Assembly (NCBI GenBank): GCA_934589705.1
Contig: CAKTOH010000012.1
Coordinates: 1 to 42,945, forward strand
Origin: an uncultured Oscillospiraceae bacterium
GTDB lineage: Bacteria; Bacillota; Clostridia; Oscillospirales; Oscillospiraceae
Length of the DNA: 42,945 nt
Direction of reading: 5' to 3'
The stretch's first letter is position 1, and every line of letters begins with the position of its first letter. Shown here piece by piece: positions 17,055 to 26,977 of the stretch. The position numbers and the translations under genes were made by a program. The notes below the pieces were generated by a model. It had not been told where the DNA came from and ran no database searches. It saw nothing but the letters and a program-made list of their open reading frames with translations.

Positions 17055-17783
17055 TTAGATGGTAACAGTCGTTCCGATTTCCTCTCCGCGAACCACGCGA
17101 AGGATGTTTTCCGGGGGATTCAGGGCGAAGCACACCATGGGCATATGGTTGTCCATGGCCAGGGTCATGGCGGTGCTGTCGGTAGCCTTCAGGTGATCGG
17201 CCAACACCTTGTCATAGGTCAGGTGACTGTAGCGGACGGCGTCCGGGTTGGTTCTGGGGTCGGCGGAATAGATGGCATCGATGTTCTTGGCCATGAGCAC
17301 CGCGTCGGCCTCGATCTCCACGCCCCGGAGCACCGCGCCGGTGTCGGTGGAGAAGTAGGGGTTTCCGGTGCCCGCGGCGAAAATGACCACCTTGCCCTCG
17401 TTCAGATAGCGGTCTGCCCGATCCCGGGTAAAATACTCGGTGAACTTGTTCATTTCCACCGCGCTGAGCACCCGGGCGTCCAGCCCGTGCTGCTCCAGCA
17501 CATCCGCCACGGCGATGGCGTTCATGACCGTAGCCAGCATTCCCATGGCGTCGCCGTGAGAACGCTGCATTTTGCCGCTGCCGTTCTTCACGCCCCGCCA
17601 GAAATTGCCGCCGCCGATGACCAGGCCGATCTGGACACCCAGATCATGGCACTGACGGATAACCTCACACACGGCGTGAATCTTGGAAAAATCCAGGCCT
17701 ACCGCTACATTCTCGGAAACGCCCTCGCCCAGGGCCTCGCCGCTGAGCTTCAGCAGAATCCGCCGATATTTTGTATCAGACAT
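17055..17783 (-). CDS. pyrH: UMP kinase
   Basis: Phosphorylates UMP to UDP. The 242 residues carry the amino-acid-kinase fold motifs RILLKLSGEALGE at the N-terminus, GLVIGGGNFWRGV, and VIFAAGTGNPYFSTDTGAVL near the ATP and UMP sites. It is the first gene of the eight-gene operon ending at polC. The usual upstream partners rpsB and tsf are absent; instead a promoter lies directly upstream and glnS diverges. Bacterial UMP kinases are generally activated by GTP and inhibited by UTP, which cannot be read here. Confidence 0.98.
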   Translation of the reverse strand: MSDTKYRRILLKLSGEALGEGVSENVAVGLDFSKIHAVCEVIRQCHDLGVQIGLVIGGGNFWRGVKNGSGKMQRSHGDAMGMLATVMNAIAVADVLEQHGLDARVLSAVEMNKFTEYFTRDRADRYLNEGKVVIFAAGTGNPYFSTDTGAVLRGVEIEADAVLMAKNIDAIYSADPRTNPDAVRYSHLTYDKVLADHLKATDSTAMTLAMDNHMPMVCFALNPPENILRVVRGEEIGTTVTI

Positions 17784-17816
17784 TGCATCTACGCTCCTTC
17801 TTCTTATGTCCTGTCT

Positions 17817-17845
17817 ATTTTAATATAAGAAAGCCGAATTGACAA
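17817..17845 (-). promoter_or_regulatory. Promoter of the pyrH-polC operon
   Basis: On the minus strand TTGTCA (17845-17840) and TAAAAT (17822-17817) are 17 bases apart, 34 bases before the pyrH start. It is the only good promoter visible for this long operon. Confidence 0.65.
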
Positions 17846-17853
17846 CTATAATT

Positions 17854-17867
17854 TTAAGAATTCTTAA
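17854..17867. promoter_or_regulatory. 14-bp perfect palindrome in the pyrH-glnS gap
   Basis: TTAAGAATTCTTAA is perfectly self-complementary and lies nine bases upstream of the pyrH -35 box. Size and position suit a dimeric regulator; no regulator is identified. Confidence 0.35.
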
Positions 17868-17959
17868 TTTGTTTTTGCATTTTTCACATTCTGAGCGGAG
17901 CTGTGCAGTTTTCACACAACATGTGCGGAACACGCAGACGTTTCTGGTGCGAATAAATG

Positions 17960-17988
17960 TTGCAAAATTCGCCGGGATGGGGTATAAT
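17960..17988 (+). promoter_or_regulatory. Promoter of glnS
   Basis: TTGCAA (17960-17965) and TATAAT (17983-17988) are exactly 17 bases apart. The ATG follows 40 bases later with GAGAGG ahead of it. No T-box leader fits in the short untranslated region. Confidence 0.8.
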
Positions 17989-18028
17989 GGCATAATTATA
18001 AAACCACCAGAAGAGAGGATGTCCGGAT

Positions 18029-19708
<1,680 letters not shown>

Positions 19709-19722
19709 AAAAGGATAAGGAA

Positions 19723-19757
19723 CCGCCCTGTTTGCGATGCAAACAGGGCGGATTTTT
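19723..19757 (+). terminator. glnS terminator
   Basis: Arms CCGCCCTGTTTGC and GCAAACAGGGCGG with a three-base loop, then ATTTTT, 14 bases after the stop. Confidence 0.9.
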
Positions 19758-19803
19758 ACGGCAATGGCATGCATTATACGGTAGCTTTTCATAGAAAAAG
19801 CTA

Positions 19804-19854
19804 CCTCATCCGTCACGGCATAGCCGTGCCACCTTCCCCTCCCAGGGGAAGGCT
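19804..19854 (+). repeat. 50-bp palindromic repeat, copy B
   Basis: CCTCATCCGTCACGGC to GGGGAAGGCT, with an ATA loop in the CACGGC/GCCGTG hairpin and TCCCA in the second loop. It lies between a small hairpin (GGTAGCTTTT with AAAAGCTACC, 19779-19805) and the DUF4956 stop codon. Confidence 0.8.
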
Positions 19855-19868
19855 TGCGGTGCTCAAAA

Positions 19869-20540
19869 TTAATAGGTTACCTCGCCGTCGTGGGTCATGA
19901 GGGTAGCGTTCTCCACGCCGGGGACGGCCAGAATTTTCTGGGCCAGGGTGTCCTCCTGCTTGGTTTTCAGCTCCACGATCATGTCCATGCCGGAAGCGGA
20001 CACGTTCCGGGACTTGATTTGATACCACTTGGTATTCTCCTCAAGAACCTGCTTGACGGCTTCCTGCACGTCGGCGCCGGTGCCGTTCACCAGCAGAATC
20101 AGAGCGGGCTTGGCGTTCGGCACATAGTGAAGGCCCAGCATCACAATGGTAATCAGAATGGAGGCTTCTACCGCCACCTCATAGAGGGTTGCTCCGCAGA
20201 TAATACCCACAGAAATGCTCCAGAACAGGAACGCTAAGTCCATGGGATCCTTCACCGCCGTCCGGAACCGGACAATGGACAGGGCACCCACCATGCCCAG
20301 AGAGATCACGATGCTGGACTGAACAGCGATGATGACGGAAGCGGTGATCATGGCAATCACCGGCAGAGAAATGGCAAAGGAGCGGGAATAGAAAGCCTTC
20401 CGGCAGACCACCCGGTACACCGCGAAAATGTAAATGGCGATGATGGCGGTAATCAGCAGAGCCATCACGATGGAGGTGGTGGACAGGTCAGTATTGAACT
20501 GGCTCAAAAAGGATTTCTTGAAAATATCTTTGAAACTCAT
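19869..20540 (-). CDS. DUF4956 membrane protein
   Basis: A 223-residue protein with about four membrane segments in residues 20-150 and a soluble C-terminal part of about 75 residues that looks like a small alpha/beta domain. The stretch SLGMVGALSIVRFRTAVKDP, followed by MDLAFLFWSISVGI, is the part I recognise as DUF4956. No biochemical function is established to my knowledge. It follows the VTC-like gene by 10 bases with GGGAGAAAA before its ATG, so it is cotranscribed with the polyphosphate polymerase and CotH genes, a neighbourhood that recurs in bacteria. It may be the membrane conduit or anchor of that module, which is inference. Confidence 0.85.
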   Translation of the reverse strand: MSFKDIFKKSFLSQFNTDLSTTSIVMALLITAIIAIYIFAVYRVVCRKAFYSRSFAISLPVIAMITASVIIAVQSSIVISLGMVGALSIVRFRTAVKDPMDLAFLFWSISVGIICGATLYEVAVEASILITIVMLGLHYVPNAKPALILLVNGTGADVQEAVKQVLEENTKWYQIKSRNVSASGMDMIVELKTKQEDTLAQKILAVPGVENATLMTHDGEVTY

Positions 20541-20550
20541 AGTTTTCTCC

Positions 20551-21252
20551 CTATTTTGTGAACTTTCGGCAGAGATAATATTTGGAATAGGCGCTTTGCC
20601 GCAGGCTGCCCAGATTCATCACATCGTACAGAAAATCCGGCAGAAATTCGTCGTATTTCACTTCCAGCACATGCTTTCCCGTGGGCATCACCGGCCGCAG
20701 AGGCAGATTCTCCCGGAAAAAGCCGTCTAACTCCGTGGTGCTTCCGATGTTCCGGTCGAAGGTAATGCGCACGTTGCCCGGGGCGTAGACGAAGGGAGTA
20801 CGCTCATAGGCCACGATGACCTTGGGGGCAAGGCCGTTTTCCGCCTGCAAAGCCCAGAATCTGCGAAGGAGCGGGCTATCCAGCTCCGGCTGCTGACCTG
20901 CCAGGATTTTGTCGAACTGCTCCCGGGTCAGGCGGCAGCTTTGCTTGTTCGTCATGGTGTGCTCCTTGCGCTTACACTCCAGGGAAATGCGGCGGTCGGA
21001 AGCGTTGTAGATACGGATCCGGAACTTCTCTCTGGGATCCGTGCCGTTCTCGTTTTCGTAGAAGCACCGGTCATCCATGTCGTCAAAGTAGACGCTGCGG
21101 ATGTTGTAAATGCCCGTGGGCCCGGCGTGAGGATCGGGAGGGCACAAAACCCGGATTCGGGAGCGGATGATTTCCAGCTCCCCCTGGGAGCACACATATT
21201 TCAGCTCATTGCGGAATTTTCGTTCCGGGATTCCCTTATGAAGATCGATCAT
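20551..21252 (-). CDS. VTC-domain polyphosphate polymerase-like protein
   Basis: A 233-residue triphosphate-tunnel enzyme of the VTC family, whose yeast member Vtc4 makes polyphosphate from ATP. Tunnel residues can be followed: Glu16 and Lys18 (FRNELKYV), Arg52 (IRSVYFDD), Arg78 and Arg80 (EKFRIRIYN), Glu92, Lys94 and Lys96 (LECKRKEH), Arg151 (YERTPF), Arg162 (VRITFDRNI) and Glu197, Lys199 (LEVKYDEFLPDF). A longer frame exists to 21417 but the extra residues are a shadow of cotH; the ATG at 21252 overlaps the cotH stop as ATGA. There is no membrane segment, so it should be cytosolic and lean on the DUF4956 partner. Confidence 0.88.
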   Translation of the reverse strand: MIDLHKGIPERKFRNELKYVCSQGELEIIRSRIRVLCPPDPHAGPTGIYNIRSVYFDDMDDRCFYENENGTDPREKFRIRIYNASDRRISLECKRKEHTMTNKQSCRLTREQFDKILAGQQPELDSPLLRRFWALQAENGLAPKVIVAYERTPFVYAPGNVRITFDRNIGSTTELDGFFRENLPLRPVMPTGKHVLEVKYDEFLPDFLYDVMNLGSLRQSAYSKYYLCRKFTK

Positions 21253-23099
21253 GGCGTTTTGGCAAACACCGCTTCCAGATTCCGTCCCCCATCCATGGAC
21301 AGGGTCAGGCTGGGCTCTAGAGTGTCCGCGTCTCCTTTCCATCCCACAAATTCGTAGCCTTCCTTGGCCTGAGCCGTGACGGTAATGGGATAATCCGTAT
21401 AGTACCGGCCCGACCAAAAGCCGGAGGAAAGGTCAATCTGAGAGGTATTCACGGTGACGTTTCCCATTTCCGGGTCGGCGGTGACCGTCACCGTCTCCAG
21501 AGAACCGGTAAGGCCCAGCTCCTCGGCCAGGTACCGGGCGGCGTAGGCCGGGCGTTTGCGGAAATAGCCGTTCAGGTAATCCAGGTCATAGCCGTAGCTT
21601 TCCAGAACGGTTTCCACATGCTCCGGGGCAAAATTGTTGTTGAGAATGTCCAGGAAGGTGGTGGCAAACCGCTGGCGGAACTCGGCGTTCGCTTTCAGGG
21701 AAGCGAAAACGGAAGTGTAGGCAATGCCCTTCCCCTCATCGAAGCGGAAGGTATTCACCGCTTCCGCCGGGCCGTATTTCTCTTCGTCCACCCAGGTCAG
21801 TGCGTCCACGTCGTAGATACACCATTTCCATTTGGCCGCTTCGCCCTGCCGCCCGCCAAGGGGTGGGGCCCGCCAGAGCACGTAATTGTAATAGTCTCCA
21901 AAGTCCAGGTTGCACAGCATAAAATTGATGGAAATGTAGTCCATATAGCTCTGGACATCCGCCTGCTCCTGGAAGGCGGCCCACTGGGCTGGGTCGGTGA
22001 AATCCGTATCCTGCACCCAGCCCATGAAGGTGGTGTAATCATATTGCTGGACGTCAAAATCCTCCCGCTCCTTGACCGTGCCATTTTTCACCAGCACCCG
22101 GTCATCCACCTGATAATGCTGACGGAAATACTGCTCGTCGTAGCGCTCGAGCATATAGCAGTCATACCAGTGCTCACCGTTCAGGTACACTGATACAGGA
22201 ATGCTCCCTTGCAGAGCCACCGCCCGGTCAGAGACCAGACTGCCGACGATTGCATCAGGAAGCTGGCTTTTCAGCATGACGGAGTGGGTCAGAACCCCAT
22301 CGTAGAGCACCGTATCAAACACCGGGCTGCCGCCGAATTCCTTCCGGGCAACCAAGGTAAAGCGCTTGTCCCAACGCTCCCGGCCGGAAGCACCCTGAAT
22401 GCGGATGCCCACATTCTGGTTCATCACGTCGCCGGTTTCCCCCAGAAGCTCGGCAACGACCCCCGCCTCCCGCTTGATCCTATAATTGGGAAGGGGTTCT
22501 TCTCCCACGCAGCCGCCCAGGTACCACTCGTCGTAGGCCTTGCCGGTGACGTAAATGCCATCCTCGCCGAACACGTCCTCATCCTCGAAGACCAGGCTCA
22601 GGGTATAGCCCCGCTCCGGAGGCTGAAGACCCACAAAATAGGTCTGGGTCAGAATGTCGCTTTTGCTGCCCCAGTTGCTGATGTACACCGCCCGAACCAC
22701 CGTACCCTTGTCCACCGACTCCTGGGCAGGCGTGAAATTCTTCCAGTCCCTGACCGCGTTCTGGATGCTGTGGTACACATTGGGCTCGTCGGAGCGGTCG
22801 GTAATGGGGATGCCGCCCTCATACCGTTGGGAATTTTCGGTGGGCGTGCTGCCGTCGGTGGTGTAGTAGATCTGACCGTAGGGCGGGGCGGTCAACTCCA
22901 GGGTAAAGTCCGCTTCATAGTAGCCGCCGGGCAGGGACGCCTCGGGAGCCGGGGCCGTGGCCCGGGTTTTCAGCCACTCAAAGACCGGGTAGCACAGTGC
23001 CAGCGCCGCGCAGGAGACGATGATGATCCGTTTTCTGCGCCCCCGGCGCAGAAGCCGCCTCCAGGCGGATACCCGGCTTTTCAGGTCTAAGGCTGTCAT
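21249..23099 (-). CDS. CotH-kinase family surface protein
   Basis: A 616-residue protein. Residues 22-25 are basic and about 24-40 form a membrane anchor, so the rest should lie outside the cytoplasmic membrane. Residues about 55-130 resemble a chitobiase-C-terminal type domain (QIYYTTDGSTPTENSQRYEG). The middle 400 residues match the CotH family of atypical protein kinases, with CNLDFGDYYNYVLWR and KWKWCIYDVDALTWVDEE in the places of the conserved Asn/Asp metal-site motifs. The last 75 residues look like an InlB-type repeat (KEGYEFVGWKGDA). CotH phosphorylates spore coat proteins in Bacillus; the target here is unknown. The ATG at 23099 follows the argS stop by one base; a longer frame into argS was rejected. 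Confidence 0.85.
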   Translation of the reverse strand: MTALDLKSRVSAWRRLLRRGRRKRIIIVSCAALALCYPVFEWLKTRATAPAPEASLPGGYYEADFTLELTAPPYGQIYYTTDGSTPTENSQRYEGGIPITDRSDEPNVYHSIQNAVRDWKNFTPAQESVDKGTVVRAVYISNWGSKSDILTQTYFVGLQPPERGYTLSLVFEDEDVFGEDGIYVTGKAYDEWYLGGCVGEEPLPNYRIKREAGVVAELLGETGDVMNQNVGIRIQGASGRERWDKRFTLVARKEFGGSPVFDTVLYDGVLTHSVMLKSQLPDAIVGSLVSDRAVALQGSIPVSVYLNGEHWYDCYMLERYDEQYFRQHYQVDDRVLVKNGTVKEREDFDVQQYDYTTFMGWVQDTDFTDPAQWAAFQEQADVQSYMDYISINFMLCNLDFGDYYNYVLWRAPPLGGRQGEAAKWKWCIYDVDALTWVDEEKYGPAEAVNTFRFDEGKGIAYTSVFASLKANAEFRQRFATTFLDILNNNFAPEHVETVLESYGYDLDYLNGYFRKRPAYAARYLAEELGLTGSLETVTVTADPEMGNVTVNTSQIDLSSGFWSGRYYTDYPITVTAQAKEGYEFVGWKGDADTLEPSLTLSMDGGRNLEAVFAKTP

Positions 23100-23100
23100 T

Positions 23101-24849
23101 TTACATTTTCTCCGGTGCGTGGAAGCCCAGCAGGTCAATGGAGGCTTCCAGAATGTTCTTCGCCAGGCCGATGAGGGCAATATGTCCGGCCTTCACGGTC
23201 TCATTCTCCTCTTTCAGAATGGGGGTTTCGTGATAGAACTTGTTGACGCAGCCCGCCAGTTCGTAGATATAGGCGCAGATCAGGTTGGGGCTGGAAGTTT
23301 TCAGGGCACCCTCCAGGGCGGGGCCAAACTTGGTGACGGCAAGCATCAGATCCTTGGCGTAGTCGTTTGCAGGCTCCTGAATGGGCAGATTCTCCCATTC
23401 GCCGTAGCGGCTGAGAATGGACTTGATCCGCACGATGGTATAGAGGATATAGGGGCCGGTGTTGCCCTCGAAGGCGGCAAAACGCTCCATGTCGAAGTTG
23501 TAGTCCTTGGTAGGCTGGTTGGAAAGATCGCCGTATTTCAGGGCGGCCATGGCAATTTTGGCGGTGGTGGGCTCCACCTCCTCCGGCTCCACGATCCGGT
23601 TTTCCACCACCTTGGCCCGGACGAAATCCGTCATATCGGAAATCAGGGTCTCCAACCGGAGAACGCCGCCGTCACGGGTCTTGAAGGGCTTGCCGTCCTT
23701 GCCGTTCATGGTGCCGAAGCCCACATGCTCCAGCTCGGTGGTGTCGGGCACAATGCCCGCCTTTCTCGCCGCCCGGAAAACCTGCTCAAAGTGCAGATTC
23801 TGCCGCTTGTCGGTGACGTAGAGCACCTTATCCGGGTGCCAGTCCTGCATCCGCTGAACCAGGGTGGCAAGATCGGTGGTGGCGTAAATGGAGGAACCGT
23901 CGGACTTGACCAGAATGCAGGGAGGCATTTCCTTCTTGTCGCCCTCCTGCGCCACGGGAATAACCCAGGCTCCCTCGGAGGGAACGGCAATGCCCCGCTT
24001 TTTCATGTCCTCCACCATGGGGGGGATATAGGGGTCGGCATCACTTTCGCCCAGCCACTTCTCGAAGTGGACATCCAGGTTGTCGTAGTTCTTTTTCAGG
24101 TCGGCAACGGACACATTCATAATGTGCCGCCACAGAGCCCGGTATCCCCGGCATCCCTGCTGGAGTTCCAGGGTGGCCTGGTGGGCCTTGTGGGAGAATT
24201 CCGGGTCAACCTTTTTCGCCGAAGCCGTGGGGTAAATCTCTTCCAGATCCGTGACCGTGAAGGGTGCTTCCTTGGGATACTCGCCGGTAAAATCCGGGTC
24301 AAAATAGGGAAGCTCCGGCTGCCGCTCGGAAAGCTCCGCGATGATGAGGCCCATCTGCAATCCCCAGTCCCCCAGATGCACATCGCCGATGGCATTGTAG
24401 CCCAGGTACTTATAGAGCCGCTTCAGGCTCTCGCCGATGATGGCAGGCCGCAAGTGTCCAATGTGCAGGGGCTTTGCCACGTTGGCTCCGCCATAGTCCA
24501 CCACGACAGTCTTCCCTGCTCCGATCTGGGCAGCGCCAAACTTGGGGGCGGTGCGCATGGTCTCCAGGTATTCCTTCAAAAAATGGCCGGAAAGCTTCAG
24601 ATTGATGAAGCCCGGATTCACCGCCTCTACGAGGCTATAGTCCTGGGCGTTCAGCTTCTCCACCACCGCCTGGGCGATTTTGATGGGGGCGCAGTGATAC
24701 TGCTTGGCGGCAGCCAGAGCTCCGTTGCACTGGTATTCGCACAGGTCGGGGCGGTTGGAAACCGTCACCCGGCCGTAAGAGCGGTCATAGCCCGCTTCTT
24801 CAAAGGCCGCCTGCATTTTCTCGGTAATGATATCCAGAATCTGTTCCAT
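23101..24849 (-). CDS. argS: Arginyl-tRNA synthetase
   Basis: Charges tRNA-Arg. The 582 residues carry an N-terminal additional domain (about 1-110), the class I signature ANVAKPLHIGHLRPAIIGES, and the DALR anticodon domain at the C-terminus (TGPYILYTIVRIKSIL onward). As usual for ArgRS a canonical KMSKS is hard to see. Its ATG overlaps the stop of the ABC-F gene as TGATG, so the two are coupled, and cotH starts one base after its stop. Confidence 0.97.
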   Translation of the reverse strand: MEQILDIITEKMQAAFEEAGYDRSYGRVTVSNRPDLCEYQCNGALAAAKQYHCAPIKIAQAVVEKLNAQDYSLVEAVNPGFINLKLSGHFLKEYLETMRTAPKFGAAQIGAGKTVVVDYGGANVAKPLHIGHLRPAIIGESLKRLYKYLGYNAIGDVHLGDWGLQMGLIIAELSERQPELPYFDPDFTGEYPKEAPFTVTDLEEIYPTASAKKVDPEFSHKAHQATLELQQGCRGYRALWRHIMNVSVADLKKNYDNLDVHFEKWLGESDADPYIPPMVEDMKKRGIAVPSEGAWVIPVAQEGDKKEMPPCILVKSDGSSIYATTDLATLVQRMQDWHPDKVLYVTDKRQNLHFEQVFRAARKAGIVPDTTELEHVGFGTMNGKDGKPFKTRDGGVLRLETLISDMTDFVRAKVVENRIVEPEEVEPTTAKIAMAALKYGDLSNQPTKDYNFDMERFAAFEGNTGPYILYTIVRIKSILSRYGEWENLPIQEPANDYAKDLMLAVTKFGPALEGALKTSSPNLICAYIYELAGCVNKFYHETPILKEENETVKAGHIALIGLAKNILEASIDLLGFHAPEKM

Positions 24850-26456
24850 CAGGCCTTCTCCTTCTTCTCCGCCATCCAGGCAAGGTAGTCGTCATAGGTG
24901 CCGTATTTGTCGATGATGGTGCCGTCGGGCTGGAAGGCAATGACCCGGTTACAGGTGGAGGTCAGCATCTCGTGGTCGTGGGAGGCAAGCAGCACCACGC
25001 CGGGGAACGCTTCCAGACCCTTGTTCACCGCCTGGATGGACTCCATGTCCAGGTGGTTGGTGGGCTGGTCCAGAAGTACCACGTTGGCGCCGGACAGCAT
25101 CATTTTGCTGAGCATACAGCGCACCTTCTCGCCGCCGGACAGGACATTCACGGGCTTGAATACATCCTCGTTGGAGAAGAGCATCCGACCCAGGAAGCCC
25201 CGGAGATACACATCGTCCTTCTTGGCGGAGTACTGGCGAAGCCAATCCACCAGCTCCATGCTGTTGCCCTCGAAATATTCGGAGTTATCCTTGGGCAGGT
25301 AGCTGCGGATGGTGGACACGCCCCACTTGACGCTGCCCTCGTCGGGCTCGATCTCGCCCATGAGAATTTTGAACAGGGCGGTCTGGGCCAGCTCGTTTTC
25401 GCCCACGAAGGCGATCTTGTCCGTCCGGTTCACGGAGAAATAAACCTTGTCCAGAAGCTTCACCCCGTCCACGGTCAAAGACACATCCTTGACGGTGAGC
25501 ACGTCCTTGCCCAGCTCCCGGTCGGACTGGAAGCCCACGAAGGGATACCGGCGGGTGGAGCAGGGCATTTCCTCCACGGTCAGCTTGTCCAGGAGCTTCC
25601 GGCGGGCGGTTGCCTGCTTGGCCTTGGACTTGTTGGCGGAGAACCGCTGGATAAAGAGCTGCAATTCCTCGATTTTTTCCTGGTTCTTCTTATTCTTATT
25701 TCTCAGCATGGCCTGAACCATCTGGGAGGATTCGTACCAGAAATCGTAGTTGCCCACATACATCTTGATCTTGCCGTAGTCGATATCCACGGTGTGGGTG
25801 CACACGGTATTCAGGAAGTGCCGGTCGTGGCTGACGGCGATGACCATGCCCGGGAAGTCCAGCAGAAAGTCCTCCAGCCAGTTGATGGCCTCGATGTCCA
25901 GGTTGTTGGTGGGCTCGTCCAGCATGATGATGTCGGGATTGCCGAAAAGCGCCTGGGCAAGAAGCACCTTCACCTTCAGCCGGGGGTCGGTGTCGGCCAT
26001 CTGGTCATAGTGCAGCTCCGTGCCGATGCCAAGACCCTGCAAGAGGCGAGAGGCGTCGGACTCGGCTTCCCAGCCGCCCAGCTCGGCAAACTCTGCTTCC
26101 AGGTCGGCAGCCCGCAGGCCATCCTCATCGGAAAAGTCCGGCTTTTCATAGATGGCGTCCTTTTCCTTCATCACATCATACAAATGCTGGTTGCCCATGA
26201 TGACGGTATCGAGGACGGTATACTCGTCGTAGGCGTTCTGGTTCTGCTTCAGAACGGAAACCCGCTTGGTGGGGTCAATGGAAATGGAGCCGGTGGTGGA
26301 ATCCAGCTCTCCGGTGAGAATCCGCAGGAAGGTGGATTTGCCCGCGCCGTTGGCACCGATGATGCCGTAGCAGTTGCCGGGCAGGAATTGCAGATCCACA
26401 TGCTGGAACAGCCACTGGCCGCCGAACTGCATACCGAGATTGCTTACTGTAATCAT
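24849..26456 (-). CDS. ABC-F ATPase, YbiT/YkpA type, with a degenerate second site
   Basis: A 535-residue soluble twin-ATPase of the ABC-F group, ribosome-associated translation factors. The first half is intact: IIGANGAGKST (Walker A), LDEPTNNLD (Walker B), followed by the linker between the two halves. The second half has LSGGEKVRCML but its Walker A reads GENELAQT (352-359), with Gln358 for the essential Lys, and its Walker B reads LLDQPTNHLD, with Gln464 in place of the catalytic Glu. So only one of the two sites should hydrolyse ATP. Overall order and wording match YbiT of E. coli. AAGGAG precedes the ATG; argS overlaps the stop codon. It is the first gene of the five-gene operon. Confidence 0.92.
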   Translation of the reverse strand: MITVSNLGMQFGGQWLFQHVDLQFLPGNCYGIIGANGAGKSTFLRILTGELDSTTGSISIDPTKRVSVLKQNQNAYDEYTVLDTVIMGNQHLYDVMKEKDAIYEKPDFSDEDGLRAADLEAEFAELGGWEAESDASRLLQGLGIGTELHYDQMADTDPRLKVKVLLAQALFGNPDIIMLDEPTNNLDIEAINWLEDFLLDFPGMVIAVSHDRHFLNTVCTHTVDIDYGKIKMYVGNYDFWYESSQMVQAMLRNKNKKNQEKIEELQLFIQRFSANKSKAKQATARRKLLDKLTVEEMPCSTRRYPFVGFQSDRELGKDVLTVKDVSLTVDGVKLLDKVYFSVNRTDKIAFVGENELAQTALFKILMGEIEPDEGSVKWGVSTIRSYLPKDNSEYFEGNSMELVDWLRQYSAKKDDVYLRGFLGRMLFSNEDVFKPVNVLSGGEKVRCMLSKMMLSGANVVLLDQPTNHLDMESIQAVNKGLEAFPGVVLLASHDHEMLTSTCNRVIAFQPDGTIIDKYGTYDDYLAWMAEKKEKA

Positions 26457-26503
26457 GAAATGTCTCCTTACATATATGGTAAATTAAGAATTAACGCTTC
26501 AAA

Positions 26504-26562
26504 AGCCTTCCCTCGGGGGAAGGTGGCTTGCGCGTCTCCCGCAAGCGCAAGACGGATGAGGG
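26504..26562 (-). repeat. Palindromic repeat, copy C (inverted), at the 3' end of the DUF559 gene
   Basis: Reads AGCCTTCCCTCGGGGGAAGG then TGGC on the plus strand and ends GACGGATGAGGG. The middle hairpin differs from the other copies: on the minus strand it is TTGCGC, loop TTGCGGGAGAC, GCGCAA. It ends five bases from the DUF559 stop codon and is inverted relative to copy D. Confidence 0.85.
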
Positions 26563-26567
26563 CCGTC

Positions 26568-26936
26568 TTACCCCAGATACTTGGTTCCCGCCGGAAGATG
26601 GGCAAGAATATCCGCACATACCCCCCGGAAGTTTCCGTTCACCTCGGAATTGGCGTACCGTAAAACTGTATAGCCCTCTTCGGAGAGAGCCTGATCCCGC
26701 CTTTTATCTTTCGCCGCCCCGGTTTCCTCAAAATGCTGGGAACCGTCCAGCTCAATAACCAGCTTGGCCTTATCGCAGTAAAAATCAACGATATAAGGCC
26801 CCAGCGTCTTCTGCCTGTTCACCGAAACATCCAGATGCTTCAGAAAGTCATACCACAGGTGACGCTCTTCCTTGGTCATCTCCTTGCGCAGCTTTTGTGC
26901 ATAGGGGGTCAGCTTGGTATTGCTTGTGTACGTCAT
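26568..26936 (-). CDS. DUF559 endonuclease-domain protein
   Basis: A 122-residue protein of the DUF559 family, a Vsr-like PD-(D/E)XK nuclease fold. Visible are LRKEMTKEERHLWYDFLK at 16-33, the catalytic-type residues GPYIVDFYC (Asp51) and LVIELDGSQHFE (Glu62, Asp64, His68), and RRDQALSEEGYTVLRY. No biochemical role has been settled for this family to my knowledge. The frame extends to 26984, but its first residues come from the adjacent repeat; the ATG at 26936 has GAAGGTGA just upstream and gives the usual family length. The gene is closely flanked by inverted repeat copies C and D. Confidence 0.88.
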   Translation of the reverse strand: MTYTSNTKLTPYAQKLRKEMTKEERHLWYDFLKHLDVSVNRQKTLGPYIVDFYCDKAKLVIELDGSQHFEETGAAKDKRRDQALSEEGYTVLRYANSEVNGNFRGVCADILAHLPAGTKYLG

Positions 26937-26977
26937 CCGGTCACCTTCCATCGGAAAAGTGCAGTTATTGGGGTTTT

